From Archivesica marissinica (taxonomy: Eukaryota; Mollusca; Bivalvia; Venerida; Vesicomyidae): 64,000 nt of DNA. The notes beneath the pieces were generated by a model. The model worked only from the letters and a program-made list of their open reading frames with translations, ran no database searches and was not told the DNA's origin. Each line of letters opens with the position of its first letter. The first letter of the stretch is position 1. Where the stretch lies: positions 29,620,562 through 29,684,561 of the forward strand of contig CM026401.1 of the NCBI GenBank assembly GCA_014843695.1, read 5' to 3'. The translations under genes were made by a program, and so were the position numbers. Positions 63,406 through 64,000 of this stretch are shown here, piece by piece.

Positions 63406-64000
63406 GTGGCGTCCGTGGTCCAGTGGTAGAGCATCGGATTTGGGAACGAACGATCCCAGGTTCAATACTCGGTCAAGCCACGTATATAGTGTCATTGAGA
63501 TAGGCACCTCACACACATTGCTTACTACTGGTTAACCGCTTAGGTCGGCTAAGTCTGTCCAGGAGGACATGTCTAGGTCCCCACAAGGGGTTTGATATAA
63601 ATGGAACATACATACATTGCTTAGTACTGGTTAACCAATTAGGTCAGCTAAGTCTGTCCAGGAGGACATGTCTAGGTCCCCACAAGGGGTTTGATATAAA
63701 TGGAATATACGTACATAAATACATTGCTTAGTACTGGTTAACCGCTTATGTCGGCTATGTCTGCCCAGTAAAACATGTCTAGGTCCCTACAAGAGGTTCA
63801 ACATAAATGGAATATACATACATACATTGCTTAGTACTGGTTAACCGCTTATGTCGGCTAAGTCTGCCCAGTAAAACATGTCTAGGTCCCCACAAGGGGT
63901 TTTACATTAATGGAACATACATACATACATTGCTTAGTACTGGTTAACCGCTTATGCCGGCTAGGTCTGCCCAGTATAACTTGTCTAGGTCCCCACAAGG
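63406..64000 (+). mobile_element. Family 1 SINE with tandem 3' domains, unit E (cut by window end)
   Basis: Head like unit C (GAGCATCGGATTTGGGAACG), five 3'-domain units. The last, with GGCTAGGTCTGCCCAGTATA, is the counterpart of the last unit before the LINE in C. Confidence 0.85.

Larger units (their letters stand above)
41050..64000. repeat. Tandem segmental duplication, units A-E
   Basis: Unit starts, taken at the family 1 SINE head, are at 41,265 (A), 47,134 (B), 52,697 (C), 58,839 (D) and 63,406 (E, cut by the window end). A, B and D contain the same ordered set of elements; spacing differs because internal minisatellites vary. Unit C keeps only its first 0.5 kb and its last 0.3 kb, with a LINE between. 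The end of B plus start of C (about 50.4-53.18 kb) and the end of D plus start of E (about 61.4-64.0 kb) are the most similar pair. Confidence 0.9.

Overview
This is a repeat-dominated window of an animal nuclear genome. The signs are spliced exons with GT..AG introns, tRNA-derived SINEs, non-LTR retrotransposons of the CR1/L2 kind, Tc1, piggyBac-like and hAT-like DNA element remnants, and many minisatellites. The gene content and SINE types fit a marine invertebrate, most likely a lophotrochozoan such as a mollusc; that placement is inference. No bacterial-style genes are present.

The one host gene I can identify is the C-terminal part of ATAD3 on the plus strand (11,606-35,346). Nine exons join in frame into 343 codons, plus 9 more if the last exon reads through to a stop. 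They cover the membrane-proximal segment and the whole AAA+ ATPase domain: Walker A, Walker B, sensor 1, Arg-finger region and sensor 2. The N-terminal exons must lie left of the window or were not recognised. Most of these introns carry a private tandem array with its own repeat unit. Three arrays touch or include a splice site. The most striking array duplicated the exon end together with its 5' splice site about 26 times (23,860-25,320).

Layout: 1-11,600 holds LINE, SINE and MITE debris and two blocks of a 17-bp satellite. The blocks are separated by a 2.6-kb composite insertion whose empty site survives in a neighbouring duplicate. 11,600-35,350 is ATAD3 with its arrays, the largest being a 7.2-kb 36-bp satellite with a 968-bp higher-order repeat. 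35,350-41,100 is a run of further minisatellites plus one SINE. 41,100-64,000 is a tandem segmental duplication (units starting near 41.26, 47.13, 52.70, 58.84 and 63.41 kb). Each full unit combines a SINE whose 3' domain became a minisatellite, MITEs, a 59-bp minisatellite, a 149-nt exon-like open segment on the minus strand, an RT-tail remnant and a tail-to-tail SINE pair. One unit (C) lost most of its length and carries instead a 5.36-kb minus-strand LINE (53,187-58,545). That LINE has an L1-like ORF1, a 2A-like motif at the start of ORF2, and a damaged endonuclease/RT ORF2.

The many very long open frames inside the arrays (for example about 1,000 codons in all three plus frames at 15.6-18.8 kb) follow from stop-free repeat units and are not annotated as genes.
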